Below are positions 1-8,876 of a stretch of 14,706 nt of DNA, piece after piece. Source of the DNA: Pseudomonadota bacterium (GTDB lineage Bacteria; Pseudomonadota; Alphaproteobacteria; Ferrovibrionales; Ferrovibrionaceae); assembly GCA_023433835.1 (NCBI GenBank), contig JAEYTW010000786.1:1-14706 (forward strand), given 5' to 3'. A program made the position numbers and the translations under genes. Position 1 is the stretch's first letter. Each line of letters begins with the position of its first letter. The notes beneath the pieces are model-generated. The model saw nothing but the letters and a program-made list of their open reading frames with translations. It was not told where the DNA came from and made no database searches.

Positions 1-999
1 GAGCACGGTGGCGCGCAGGGCCAGGCCGCCCGCCGTGCGCAGGAAGACCTGGCGCACCCCGCCAAGGTCGATCACGGTCTCGACCACCGCGGCGAGGCCC
101 GGCTGGCCGGCGCCGCCCCGCATCAGCCGCTCGGGCCGGATCAGCGCCTCGACCGCGCCATCGCCGGCATCGCGCGTCACCAGCGTCTGGCCGTCGACCA
201 GCCGCAGCAGACCGCCCTCCGCCGTCGCCGCCAGGATGTTCGATTCGCCGAGGAATTCGGCGGCGAAGCGCGATACGGGGCGCGCGTAGAGCGCGGCCGG
301 CGTATCGAGCTGGGCGATACGCGCCTGGTTCATCAGGCAGATGCGGTCCGACAACAGCATCGCCTCGTCCTGGTCGTGGGTGACATAGACGACGGTGGCG
401 CCGAGCTCGCGATGCAACCGGCGGATCTCGAGCTTCAGCTCGTCGCGCAGGCGCTTGTCCAGCGCGCCGAGCGGTTCGTCCATCAGCACGATCGAGGGCT
501 GGAAGACGATGGCGCGGGCGAAGGCGACACGCTGCTGCTGGCCGCCCGACAGCTCGCGCGGCAGACGGCCGGCATAGGGCCCGAGGCGGACGAGATCGAG
601 CGCCGCGGTCACCGCCCGTCTGATCTCGGCTTTCGGCAGCCGACGCATTTCCAGCGGGAAGGCGACGTTGTCGAACACGGAGAGATGCGGGAACAGCGCG
701 TAGCTCTGGAACACGACGCCGATATCGCGCTGATAGGCCGGCCGGGCCGTGATGTCGGCTCCATCGATCAGGATGCGGCCGGCGCTGGGATCGACCAGGC
801 CGGCGATCATCATCAGAAGTGTGGTCTTGCCCGAGCCCGAGGGGCCCAGCAGGGTCAGGAATTCGCCCCGCCGGACGGCCAGCGACACCGGCTCCAAGGC
901 CGCGACGCCGCCGTAAGCCTTGGCCAGCCCCTGCACCTCCAGCCGGATATCGGGCGCCGCCACCGGCACGGCCTCCTCCATCGCCGGGGCCAGCGACAT
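1..999 (-). CDS. PotA-type ABC transporter ATP-binding protein (partial, 3' end off the left edge)
   Basis: This is the cytoplasmic ATPase of a spermidine/putrescine-like ABC importer. The visible 333 residues are open to base 1 with no stop. Walker A GPSGSGKTT is at residues 52-60, the Q-loop at VVFQSY (95-100), the signature LSGGQQQ at 150-156, Walker B VLMDEP at 171-176 and the switch His in VTHDQDEA at 206-213. A C-terminal regulatory (TOBE-like) region starts near residue 285 (ALIRPE) and is cut by the window edge. The start ATG (999-997) shares one base with the TGA of the upstream binding-protein gene (TGATG), so the two genes are probably translationally coupled. Permease genes are expected beyond the left edge. 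The family and role are firm. The polyamine substrate is only inferred from the paired PotD-like binding protein; related systems carry other small cations or organic acids. Confidence 0.93.
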   Translation of the reverse strand, partial: MSLAPAMEEAVPVAAPDIRLEVQGLAKAYGGVAALEPVSLAVRRGEFLTLLGPSGSGKTTLLMMIAGLVDPSAGRILIDGADITARPAYQRDIGVVFQSYALFPHLSVFDNVAFPLEMRRLPKAEIRRAVTAALDLVRLGPYAGRLPRELSGGQQQRVAFARAIVFQPSIVLMDEPLGALDKRLRDELKLEIRRLHRELGATVVYVTHDQDEAMLLSDRICLMNQARIAQLDTPAALYARPVSRFAAEFLGESNILAATAEGGLLRLVDGQTLVTRDAGDGAVEALIRPERLMRGGAGQPGLAAVVETVIDLGGVRQVFLRTAGGLALRATVL

Positions 1000-2057
1000 C
1001 AGCCCACGACCCATTTGTTGAACAGGTCGGCGGCGCGGTCCTTGTTGCGGGCCCAGAAGTCGACGTCGACCAGGATCGCGTCCTTCGTGTTCTCCGGGTA
1101 GGTCGGCAGCGTGCGGGCGATCTCGGGCTTGATATGGCCGATGGCGGCTTCGAGCGTCGGGCCATAGCCGGTCGCGGCGGCAAACACCGCCTGGCGTTCC
1201 GGCGCCAAGGCGAAATCGACGAAGCGCCGGCAGGCCTCGACATTCGGGCCGCCCTTCAGGATCACCCAGCCCTCGGTCTGCCACAGCGCCTGGTTCCACA
1301 TGATCTTCGCCGGCGCGCCGTCGTTGATCGCCACCTGGGCGCGGCCGTTCCAGGTCGGACAGAAATCGACCTCGCCCGACTTGATCAGCTGCGACGATTG
1401 CGCGCCCGAGGTCCACCAGACCTGCACGTCGCGGCGGATGCGATCGAGGTTCCTGAACGCGCGGTCGAAGTCGAGGGGATAGAGCTTCTTCGGATCGACG
1501 CCGTCGGCCAGCAGCGCCTGCTCGATCGTATCGAAGGGGAAGCGGCGCAGCGCGCGGGGGCCGGGAAAGCCCTTGACGTCCCACAGGTCGGCCCAGGACT
1601 CCGGGGCCTTCCTGACCTTGTCGGTGCGATAGGCCAAGGCGGTGGCGACGACATCGTTGCCGGCGTAGTACGGCGCCTTGAACCCCTCGGGCAGCGCCTT
1701 GTAGCCGGCCGAGGCATCGAGGCCGATCGGCTCGACATAACCACCGCCGTCGATCGCCAGCTGGTCGGCCGCCTGACGGCTGACGATCGCCATGTCCCAG
1801 CTGTAGGTCCTGGTATCGACCATCTGCTTGATCAGCCCGGTCGGCTCATGCTGGGCGGTGACCGGCACCACCTCGATCCCCGTCGCCGCCTGGAACGGCT
1901 TGGCATAGGCATCAGCGAAGGACGAACCGATTCCGAGATCGCGCACCACGATGCGCCGGGATTGCGCCCGGGCCCGGCCGACCAGGGCGGGGGCCGCGAT
2001 CAGCGCCGTGCCGGCCAGGACCAGACGGCGGCGCGAGGGTGAGAAGATTCCGGTCAT
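999..2057 (-). CDS. PotD/PotF-like periplasmic substrate-binding protein
   Basis: This is the 352-residue extracellular solute-binding protein of the importer whose ATPase follows. I chose the ATG at 2057 because GGGGAG lies four bases upstream and the protein then begins with a proper signal peptide. An upstream in-frame ATG at 2123 would add 22 unlikely residues across the operator region. The N-terminus (residues 1-31) has SRRRLVLAG, then a hydrophobic stretch and ARA before Q32, which is compatible with Tat export. The mature protein shows the polyamine-binding-protein layout: SWDMAIVSRQ, then ESWADLW, then a late EGWVILKGGPNVEACRRFVDF segment matching the region where PotD-like proteins have an aromatic substrate cage and the helix after it. 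The substrate is inferred only. The gene is divergent from a TetR-family regulator across 122 bases that contain an inverted repeat, so that regulator probably controls it. Confidence 0.9.
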   Translation of the reverse strand: MTGIFSPSRRRLVLAGTALIAAPALVGRARAQSRRIVVRDLGIGSSFADAYAKPFQAATGIEVVPVTAQHEPTGLIKQMVDTRTYSWDMAIVSRQAADQLAIDGGGYVEPIGLDASAGYKALPEGFKAPYYAGNDVVATALAYRTDKVRKAPESWADLWDVKGFPGPRALRRFPFDTIEQALLADGVDPKKLYPLDFDRAFRNLDRIRRDVQVWWTSGAQSSQLIKSGEVDFCPTWNGRAQVAINDGAPAKIMWNQALWQTEGWVILKGGPNVEACRRFVDFALAPERQAVFAAATGYGPTLEAAIGHIKPEIARTLPTYPENTKDAILVDVDFWARNKDRAADLFNKWVVG

Positions 2058-2081
2058 GTGGCTCCCCTTTATCGGTTCGTA

Positions 2082-2110
2082 ATTTTCTGACGCTACCGTC
2101 AGATCTACAA
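2082..2110 (-). promoter_or_regulatory. Candidate promoter of the PotD-like/PotA-like genes
   Basis: Read on the minus strand there is a weak -35 TTGTAG (2110-2105), a 17-base spacer and a -10-like GAAAAT (2087-2082), 24 bases before the start codon. Both boxes are imperfect. The support is mainly their correct spacing and the fact that the inverted repeat 2086-2103 fills the spacer, the usual place for a TetR-family repressor to block RNA polymerase. Confidence 0.3.
2086..2103. promoter_or_regulatory. Inverted-repeat operator between the PotD-like gene and tetR
   Basis: TCTGACG-CTAC-CGTCAGA is a perfect inverted repeat with 7-base arms and a 4-base spacer, placed between two divergent genes. 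The size and symmetry fit a TetR-family dimer site. The natural candidate ligand is the regulator encoded at 2180-2854. A second short palindrome, AGAAATTTCT (2154-2163), lies closer to the regulator start and may be a further site or chance. Confidence 0.6.
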
Positions 2111-2179
2111 AAAAGTGACACAAGCGCCAGATTTGCGCAAGATGGCGGCCGACAGAAATTTCTCCGAGTATCCGAGCGC

Positions 2180-2854
2180 ATGACGACCCGCCCCCGACAG
2201 GTGATCGAGACCACCCCTCGCCCGCTCAAATTCGCCGACGAACTGGCCCGGCGCGCCGCCGTGCGGCCGATGCGCAAGGGCGAGCGCACGCAAGCCCTGC
2301 TGCGCTGGGCGACGACGGTCGTGATCGAGGAGAAACGCTCGGCCGACATCCCGATCGAGCTGATCGCCGAGCGTGCCGGCGTGTCGCGCGCCGCGTTCTA
2401 CCAGTACTTCGAGTCAGGGCCAGCCGTGGTCGGTGACGTGCTGCTCGAATTCCAGCGCAGCCTGATCTCGCGCATGGACGCGGTCGAGCGCGGGCCCGAT
2501 GCCTATGGCAGCATCCTCGCCACCCATCGCCTCTACGTGCCCTATTACGCGGTCAATGCCGCGCTGATCGAGGCGATCCGGCAGTTGCACGGGGCGATGC
2601 CGGCGCTTTACGCCGAAAAGGATGCGGTCAACGAAATCTGGGCCCAACGCATCGCCACCTCGGCCGCCCGGGCCAAGCGCGTGAAGGTGACGCCGGCCTT
2701 GCTGCTCGAGGTGTATGCGCTGCAATCGATGGTCGACGACTTGCTGCGCCAGGTCTACGTGCTGGGCAACGAGAACATCGTCCGGCTGGCGCCCGACCAG
2801 GAAACGCTGATCACGGTCGTCAGCGACCTCTGGTATCGGGCACTTTACGCCTGA
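2180..2854 (+). CDS. TetR/AcrR family transcriptional regulator (importer-linked)
   Basis: This is a 224-residue DNA-binding regulator. After an unusually long N-terminal arm of about 35 residues comes the TetR helix-turn-helix: ADIPIELIAERAGVSRAAFYQYFES (residues 55-79), with the family's typical FYxYF end. The remainder is an all-helical ligand-binding/dimerisation half with no recognisable ligand signature. I chose the ATG at 2180; the frame is open further upstream but has no better ATG, and the ribosome-binding site is weak (only GAG-like purines). It is divergent from the PotD-like importer and most likely represses it through the inverted repeat at 2086-2103. Its 3' end converges on the thioesterase gene with only 23 bases between the two stop codons. 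The family call is secure. The inducer is unknown; an importer substrate is an inference. Confidence 0.85.
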   Translation: MTTRPRQVIETTPRPLKFADELARRAAVRPMRKGERTQALLRWATTVVIEEKRSADIPIELIAERAGVSRAAFYQYFESGPAVVGDVLLEFQRSLISRMDAVERGPDAYGSILATHRLYVPYYAVNAALIEAIRQLHGAMPALYAEKDAVNEIWAQRIATSAARAKRVKVTPALLLEVYALQSMVDDLLRQVYVLGNENIVRLAPDQETLITVVSDLWYRALYA

Positions 2855-2877
2855 ACATCGCGGCCCGCGCCCGGCAA

Positions 2878-3696
2878 TTATTCCTTGTACCAGACCACCT
2901 GGGTCGAGGTTGCCAGCAGGTTGCCGTCGTCGGCCCACAGTTCGGCGGTCTGGTCGAAAAAGCCGCCGGCGAAAATCTTGGCATCCGCGGTGCCGAGCAA
3001 CGGGCGGGCGGCCTGGCGGGCGAGCGTCGCCTGGTCGGCGAAGAAATAGGTCGACAGCGTCACCGTGCCCACCGGTACCAGCCCGCCGCGCACCTGGAAG
3101 ATGCGGATGAAGAAGGCATCGGACAAGGCGGCCAGCGACAGATGGTCGAGCGGGCGGTCCGGGGCGTCGCGCAGCCACAGCCGCGATTGCGCGCTCTGCG
3201 GCTCAGCCCCGGTCTTGCCCCGCCAGTTCGGCGCGCCGGCGACGAAGCGGAAATCGTAGCGATCGATCCAGGCCGGCAGGCCCGGCATCGTCCAGGGCTC
3301 GACCGCCTCGGCCGGCGGGACCGCGGGCGCGCTGATCGGGCGATGCGACCAGGTCTGGCGCGGCGCGCCGAACACCACCAGCGCGCTGGCCGCCACGCCG
3401 ATGGCGTCCTGGCGCAGTTCGACCTGCCAATGCTGGGTCGACTTGCCGCCGCGCAACAGGCGTGCCTCCACCTCGAAATCGCCGGTGGCGATCGCCGCGC
3501 AGAAATTGACGGTCAGGGCGACCGGATCGCCGCGCCGCTCCGGATGCTCGATGGCCGCGCGCAGCAGGGTCGCGGCGGTGATGCCGCCGAACGGGCCGGC
3601 CATGTTGGCATAGGCCGGGCTGGTGCGGCCGGTGAAGCGGCCGCTGCCCGCCGAGGCCAGTGCCGTCGCCTCGTCGAAAGGATGGATCATCGTCAT
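2878..3696 (-). CDS. TesB-like acyl-CoA thioesterase family protein
   Basis: This 272-residue protein has two hotdog-fold halves, as in the TesB/4HBT_3 acyl-CoA thioesterases that hydrolyse acyl-CoA to free acid and CoA. The N-terminal half shows GPFGGITAATLLRAA (34-48) and the strand pattern FEVEARLLRGGKSTQHWQVEL (74-94). The C-terminal half shows LAALSDAFF (188-196), GTVTLSTYFF (210-219) and FFDQTAELWADDG (246-258). By position, D193, a Thr of 211-216 and a Gln (Q249 or Q266) could match the Asp/Thr/Gln triad of E. coli TesB; this alignment is from memory. The start at 3696 (MTMIHPF) has GGAG eight bases upstream; an ATG at 3690 and longer upstream starts are less likely. It is the last gene in line with the sugar-type importer, 57 bases after the ATPase stop. 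Co-transcription is plausible but not shown. The acyl substrate is unknown. Confidence 0.75.
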   Translation of the reverse strand: MTMIHPFDEATALASAGSGRFTGRTSPAYANMAGPFGGITAATLLRAAIEHPERRGDPVALTVNFCAAIATGDFEVEARLLRGGKSTQHWQVELRQDAIGVAASALVVFGAPRQTWSHRPISAPAVPPAEAVEPWTMPGLPAWIDRYDFRFVAGAPNWRGKTGAEPQSAQSRLWLRDAPDRPLDHLSLAALSDAFFIRIFQVRGGLVPVGTVTLSTYFFADQATLARQAARPLLGTADAKIFAGGFFDQTAELWADDGNLLATSTQVVWYKE

Positions 3697-3753
3697 CGGC
3701 CTGTCTCCGTCACGTTTGCCCCGAAAGGGTGCAGACGCCGAGACTAGGGTCAA

Positions 3754-4814
<1,061 letters not shown>

Positions 4815-4818
<4 letters not shown>

Positions 4819-5771
4819 CGCGCAGTCTCCAGGAAGTCGCGCCGGCGATCGGCGCGCAGGGTGGCGAATTCGGGCAGGGCGGCGACGGCGGCGAGCGCGG
4901 CCATCTCGTCCTCGGTCATCACGGGCGCCAGGGCCGCGGCGCAATTGGCCGAGAGATGATCCGGCGTCGCCGCCCCGGCGATCACGGCATCGACCCCGCC
5001 ATGGGCCATTACCCATTTCATCGCCGCCCGCGCCAGGCTGGCGGGATCGTCGATGCCTGCGGCAGCACCCAGCCGGAAGATCTCGCCCTTGACGAACGCC
5101 TCGCGCACGACGATGCCGGCCGGCAGGCCGAGTACGGCATCGGCCGGCGCGTCGTCGGCCAGGTTGAAGTTGACGTTCAGCGTGGCGAAGGCACCGGTCG
5201 CGATCATCGCGCGGTAGACCACCTCGCCCGAGAAGGTATCCGCTGCAGCCAGGCCGACCAGCCCCTCGCGCTGCAGCTCGGCGATATTGCCGGCAAGGAT
5301 GTCGAGATACCCGGATTGATCGAGCGCCGGCCTAAGGATGGCGCAATTGAGGATGTCGAGCCGTTCGCGGCGCAGCAGCTTCAGGCAGCGCTGCACCTCG
5401 ATCCGCAGGAGACCGAGATCGAGCAGCTTGGTATTGCCGGGATCGTAGCCGTAGACCATGCCTTCCGGCCGGGTCTGCACGAACACCTCATAGGGGGGTG
5501 GCATCTCGGCGAGGTTGCGACCCAGCGCTTCCTTCTCGGAATCGAGCGTCACGTCGAAGAAGGTGATGCCGAGGTCGTAGGCGCGGGCCAGCACCGCGCG
5601 CCGCGCCGGCCCGCCGAAACCGGGGAAGATGTGGCCGGGGCGGATCGCATCGGCGAAGCTTTCGTTGAAGCCGCGCGAGCGGCCGTCGGCCAGGTATTCA
5701 TGGCCACCCAGCGCCACCCGCGACAGGCGATAGCCAGGCGCCGGTTCGAAATAGCGCATCTCGGCCCTCAT
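4815..5771 (-). CDS. Aldo/keto reductase-like protein with degenerate active site
   Basis: This 318-residue protein has the order of landmarks of the aldo/keto reductase TIM barrel: GITFFDVT (68-75), an EALG turn (81-84), VFVQTRPEG (96-104), the RRERLDIL strand (134-141), a LQREGLVGLAAADTFSGEV helix-strand (166-184) and ANC near 275-277. D73 matches the family Asp. No Tyr occurs between 73 and 93, the usual catalytic Lys position reads R101, and the usual catalytic His position reads A144 (LDILNCA). The reductase activity is therefore doubtful. It may be a non-catalytic relative or use another chemistry. The gene overlaps its neighbours by 4 bases at both ends (ATGA at 5768-5771 and 4815-4818), so it is built into the importer operon. 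I chose MRAEMRYF at 5771 because of that overlap; M5 (5759) is an alternative. A role in handling the imported solute is inference. Confidence 0.8.
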
Positions 5772-6595
5772 CCCTTCACCGCCGAGCCGGCGCTGCCCTG
5801 CACCAGGTAACGTTGCAGCATCAGGTAGAAGCAGGCGGGTATGGTGCAGCCGATGACGGTCGCCGCCATCACGTCCGACCACAGCACGCGGAACTGGCCG
5901 ACCAGGTTGGTGATGCCGAGCGTCATGGTCTGCTTGTCCGGATCGGTGATCAGGCAGAGCGCCCAGAGGAGATCGCCCCAGGCCAGCAGGAAGGCGAACA
6001 CCATCGTCGCCACCAGCCCCGGCAGGATATTGGGCAGGATGCAGTACCACAGGCATTGCAGCCGGCTGGCGCCGTCGATCATCGCCGCCTGCTCGATCTC
6101 GACCGGAATGGTGTCCATGTAGCCTTTCAGCATCCACACCGTGAACGGCAGGGTGATCGAGGTCTGGGCCAGGATCAGGCCGAGATGGGTGTCGTAGAGG
6201 CCGGCAGTCGAGAGCAGGCGGAAGTAAGGCCCGACCAGCAGCACGCCGGGCAGCATCTGGCTGGCCAGGAAACTGGCGATCAGCGCGGTGCGCCCACGGA
6301 AATCGAAGCGAGAGAAGCCGTAGGCGGCAAACAAGCCGACCGCGGCCGACAGAAGCGCGGTGGCGCCCGAGACCTTTGCCGAGTTCAGGAAATAGCGGAG
6401 GAAACCTTCCTGGGCGAAGATGCGGACATAGGCGTCGGTCGTGAAACTGTGCGGCAGGATGGTCGCGGGGATCTGCGTCACCTCCATGTCGCTCTTGAAC
6501 GACGAGGTGAGCATCCACAGGAAGGGGCTCAAGTTATAGATCGCCATCGCCGCCAGCGCGGCATAGGTGACGATCCAGGGGCCTAGACGGTTCAT
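5768..6595 (-). CDS. Carbohydrate ABC transporter permease (MalG/UgpE-like)
   Basis: This is the second inner-membrane permease of the importer, 275 residues with about six hydrophobic segments (near 6-28, 73-93, 104-124, 138-158, 193-215 and 244-262). The cytoplasmic EAA loop that docks on the ATPase is EQAAMIDGASRLQCLWYCILP (168-188), fitting the EAA-x3-G-x9-I-x-LP pattern. The N-terminal sequence with SPFLWMLTSSFKSDME is typical of MalG-type subunits. The ATG at 6595 follows the stop of the first permease by five bases, with AGGA inside the preceding gene as the likely ribosome-binding site. The reading frame remains open further upstream, but that is a shadow of the first permease gene. 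The 3' end overlaps the next gene by 4 bases. Family assignment is secure; substrate unknown. Confidence 0.94.
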   Translation of the reverse strand: MNRLGPWIVTYAALAAMAIYNLSPFLWMLTSSFKSDMEVTQIPATILPHSFTTDAYVRIFAQEGFLRYFLNSAKVSGATALLSAAVGLFAAYGFSRFDFRGRTALIASFLASQMLPGVLLVGPYFRLLSTAGLYDTHLGLILAQTSITLPFTVWMLKGYMDTIPVEIEQAAMIDGASRLQCLWYCILPNILPGLVATMVFAFLLAWGDLLWALCLITDPDKQTMTLGITNLVGQFRVLWSDVMAATVIGCTIPACFYLMLQRYLVQGSAGSAVKG

Positions 6596-6600
6596 CGGGA

Positions 6601-7458
6601 TCAATCCTGGCGCCGCAGGGTCAGGCGCAGATAGGGCATCGCGGCGGCCAGCAGCACGGCGGCCAGCACCACGGCGATCGAGGAGGCATAGGTCGTCTCG
6701 AAGAACTGGAAATAATTCTTGTAGACGAACAGCGTCAGGTTCTGGGTGGCATAGCCCGGGCCGCCGCCGGTCATGCCATAGACCATGCCGAACAGCCGGG
6801 TTTCCCAGACGACGTCGAGCACGACGGCGATGATCAGCACGGTGCGCAGGTTCGGCAGGGTGATCGAGACGAAGGTGCGGATGCGCCCCGCCCCGTCGAT
6901 CGCCGCCGCCTCGTACTGGTCGCGCGGCACGGCCTGCAAGCCTGCCAGCAGAATCAGCATGACATAGGGATAGCCGCGCCATATCTCGGCCATGATCACG
7001 GCAAACATCGACCAATGCGGATGGCCGAGCCAGTCGAAGGGCTGGGTGGCGAGGCCCGTGCGCAACAGCACCGCGTTCAGACCGCCCGACAGCGTGTCGA
7101 AGATGAAGCGGAAGATCAGCCCACCGATCACGTCGGGCATGGTCCAGGGCAGGATCGCCACGACCCGGAACAGCCAGCGGCCGGGCATGTCGAGATTGAG
7201 CAAGAGCGCGATGGCCATGCCGATCACCACATGCATCGCGACCACACAGCCGACGAAAAGGATCGTGTTGACTGCGGTCGCGCCGAACTGCGGATCGGCG
7301 AGCAGCCGGCCATAGGCGCGAAAATCGGGAAAGCCGGCCTTGCCGCCCAGGCCCGCGCTTTCCAGGATCGCGGTCACCGCCGGGAAGCCGAGGATGACCG
7401 CCAGCATGATCGCCGCGGGTGCGACGAACCAATAGGGCGTCAGTTTTTCGCCACGCAT
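6601..7458 (-). CDS. Carbohydrate ABC transporter permease (MalF/UgpA-like)
   Basis: This is the first inner-membrane permease, 285 residues. Hydrophobic segments lie near 9-31, 60-88, 97-118, 150-175, 202-219 and 258-276. The EAA loop is EAAAIDGAGRIRTFVSITLP (183-202), and GGGPGYATQNLTLFVYKNYF (231-250) is the conserved segment seen after it in this subunit type. I chose the ATG at 7458 because AAGG stands six bases upstream. An upstream in-frame start at 7494 would run through the hairpin between the binding-protein and permease genes. The operon order (binding protein, this permease, second permease) is the standard one for sugar importers of the MalEFG type. The loop between the first two membrane segments is short, unlike the large one of E. 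coli MalF. Substrate unknown. Confidence 0.94.
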   Translation of the reverse strand: MRGEKLTPYWFVAPAAIMLAVILGFPAVTAILESAGLGGKAGFPDFRAYGRLLADPQFGATAVNTILFVGCVVAMHVVIGMAIALLLNLDMPGRWLFRVVAILPWTMPDVIGGLIFRFIFDTLSGGLNAVLLRTGLATQPFDWLGHPHWSMFAVIMAEIWRGYPYVMLILLAGLQAVPRDQYEAAAIDGAGRIRTFVSITLPNLRTVLIIAVVLDVVWETRLFGMVYGMTGGGPGYATQNLTLFVYKNYFQFFETTYASSIAVVLAAVLLAAAMPYLRLTLRRQD

Positions 7459-7479
7459 GAACTGCCTTGCAGGATACGG

Positions 7480-7508
7480 CCGCCGGCGGGGCAATCGCCC
7501 GCCGGCGG
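7480..7508 (-). promoter_or_regulatory. Intercistronic GC hairpin after the binding-protein gene
   Basis: Bases 7480-7490 and 7498-7508 are perfectly complementary (11 pairs, all G-C, arm CCGCCGGCGGG). One extra pair (7492-7497) forms if G7491 is bulged. The loop is very short. It sits eight bases after the binding-protein stop and 21 bases before the permease start, in a 57-base gap. There is no T-run, so it is not a classical terminator. Such hairpins between binding-protein and permease genes commonly protect the 5' message from 3' decay or cause partial termination, which gives an excess of binding protein. That role is inferred from position and stability. Confidence 0.65.
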
Positions 7509-7515
7509 ATGAAGG

Positions 7516-8796
7516 TCACTTCGACGGATTGCGGGCCAGGATCGCCTCGATGGCGGCATGGGCGTCGGCCAGCGCCTGGTCCCGGCTCTTGGTGCCGGCT
7601 ACCGCAGCCTGCAGGTTCTGGCGGAACGTCTCCTGGATCTCGGGCCATTCCGGGATCAGCGGCAGGAAGTCGCCCTGGTCGATCTGGCCGACCACGAGAT
7701 TGGCGTAATCGGCCTTGGCGATCTTGTCGTAGCCCTGGTTGACGCTGATGCGGGTCGACAGCATCGCATTGTCGTCGAACCACTTCCGCATCCGCTTGTC
7801 GTCGGTCATGAACTTGATCAGCTTCCAGGCGGCTTCCGGATGCTGGGTGTTCTTGTTGATGAACAGCGCCTTCTCGTAGAGCGTGGTGCGCACCTTGGGG
7901 CTGGTGCCGGCCGGCACCGGGATCGGTGCCATCTTCAGCACGTTCCAGCCGTCGAGCTTCGGGTTCATGTCGCTGACCTCGGGCAGCGTCCAGGTCGAAT
8001 CGATCGCCATCGCGATCTGCTCGTTGGCGAGGAGCCGCCGCGCGCCGTTGGCATCGACCTGGGCGACGCCCGGCGGAATGACGCCCGAACCGATCAGGTC
8101 GACGACGTAGTCGAACGCCTTGCGCATCTGCGGCGTGTTGACGGCCGAATGCTTCCAGTCCGCGGTGAGGAAATCGGCGCCGAACGAGCGGAACACCGAG
8201 GAGACGCGCAGATCGAAGCCGGCGGGGGCCAGAACCAGGGTGAACGCCCAGCGATCCTTCCCCGTCAGCTTCCTGGCGATTTCGCTGAATTCCTCCCAGG
8301 TCTTGGCCGGCGCGGCGACACCTGCCTGCTTGAAGAGACGTTCGTTGTAGACCATCACCATCGCGACGGTGTTCTTCGGGATGCCGTAGGTCCTGCCCCC
8401 GACCGTCACCGGTTCGAGCGTTTTCGGATAGAAGTCCTTGAGGTAGTCGGGCTTCTCCTTGGCGATGTAGGGCGTCAGGTCCTGCACCCAGCCCTCGGCG
8501 ATGTACTGACGCACCGGGTTGGCGTCGAGGGCGAAGACGTCGGGCCCTCGGCCGGCGCGGATCGCGGTGGTGAAGCGCACGTCACGCTGTGCCAACGGCA
8601 CGGGCTCGGTACGAATCTTGATGCCGGGGTTCTCAGCCTGGAATTCGGTGAAGGCTTCCTGAAGCGAGCGGCCCCAGACGGTCTGAGCCAATTGCCAGTC
8701 CGAATAGGTCAGCGTGATGTCCTCGGCGCGCGCCGGGCCGGCCAGCAGCGTGGCCATCGCGGCAGCCAGCCCAAGATGTCTAAAATTTGTCCACAT
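7516..8796 (-). CDS. Family 1 extracellular sugar-binding protein of an ABC importer
   Basis: This is the 426-residue periplasmic binding protein that opens the carbohydrate-type importer operon. It starts at an ATG with a strong ribosome-binding site (GGGGGAGG, four bases upstream). The Sec-type signal peptide covers residues 1-24 (basic start, hydrophobic LGLAAAMATLLAG, then PARA before E25). Family-1 binding-protein features are FQAENPGIKIRTEPVP (53-68), the GRGPDVFALDAN segment, PKTLEPVTVGGRTYGIPKNT, where a substrate-side loop is usual, and the late WKLIKFMTDDKRMRKWFDDNAMLSTR segment. Length is typical for the family. Its divergent neighbour is a GntR/FadR-type regulator that probably controls it through the repeats at 8877-8907. 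The ligand cannot be told from the sequence; mono- or oligosaccharides, polyols and glycerol-phosphates are all possible. Confidence 0.93.
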   Translation of the reverse strand: MWTNFRHLGLAAAMATLLAGPARAEDITLTYSDWQLAQTVWGRSLQEAFTEFQAENPGIKIRTEPVPLAQRDVRFTTAIRAGRGPDVFALDANPVRQYIAEGWVQDLTPYIAKEKPDYLKDFYPKTLEPVTVGGRTYGIPKNTVAMVMVYNERLFKQAGVAAPAKTWEEFSEIARKLTGKDRWAFTLVLAPAGFDLRVSSVFRSFGADFLTADWKHSAVNTPQMRKAFDYVVDLIGSGVIPPGVAQVDANGARRLLANEQIAMAIDSTWTLPEVSDMNPKLDGWNVLKMAPIPVPAGTSPKVRTTLYEKALFINKNTQHPEAAWKLIKFMTDDKRMRKWFDDNAMLSTRISVNQGYDKIAKADYANLVVGQIDQGDFLPLIPEWPEIQETFRQNLQAAVAGTKSRDQALADAHAAIEAILARNPSK

Positions 8797-8876
8797 GTTT
8801 CCTCCCCCGTGGTAATCACCGGCAAATTCAGGCCGGCATTCGTATTTGCGTCGATTTGGATGGATCGAACCGTGGT

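Noticed and set aside
376..2042. Long plus-strand frames (376-1101 and 819-2042) opposite the PotA-like and PotD-like genes
   Set aside because: They are mirror frames of well-recognised minus-strand genes, with Arg/Gly/Asp-rich compositions typical of antisense translation.
2133..2140. TTGCGCAA palindrome upstream of the first TetR gene
   Set aside because: Eight perfectly symmetric bases without extension; too short to separate from chance beside the much better repeat at 2086-2103.
2855..2877. Possible bidirectional terminator between the converging TetR and thioesterase genes
   Set aside because: The 23-base gap has GC-rich bases but no clear stem-loop or T-runs.
3718..3732. CCC-GAAA-GGG mini-hairpin between the ATPase and thioesterase genes
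   Set aside because: Only three base pairs; expected by chance in GC-rich DNA and not a terminator.
6596..7783. Upstream extension of the second permease frame to 7783
   Set aside because: This part lies within the first permease and binding-protein genes in another frame. The true start at 6595 follows the preceding stop by five bases.
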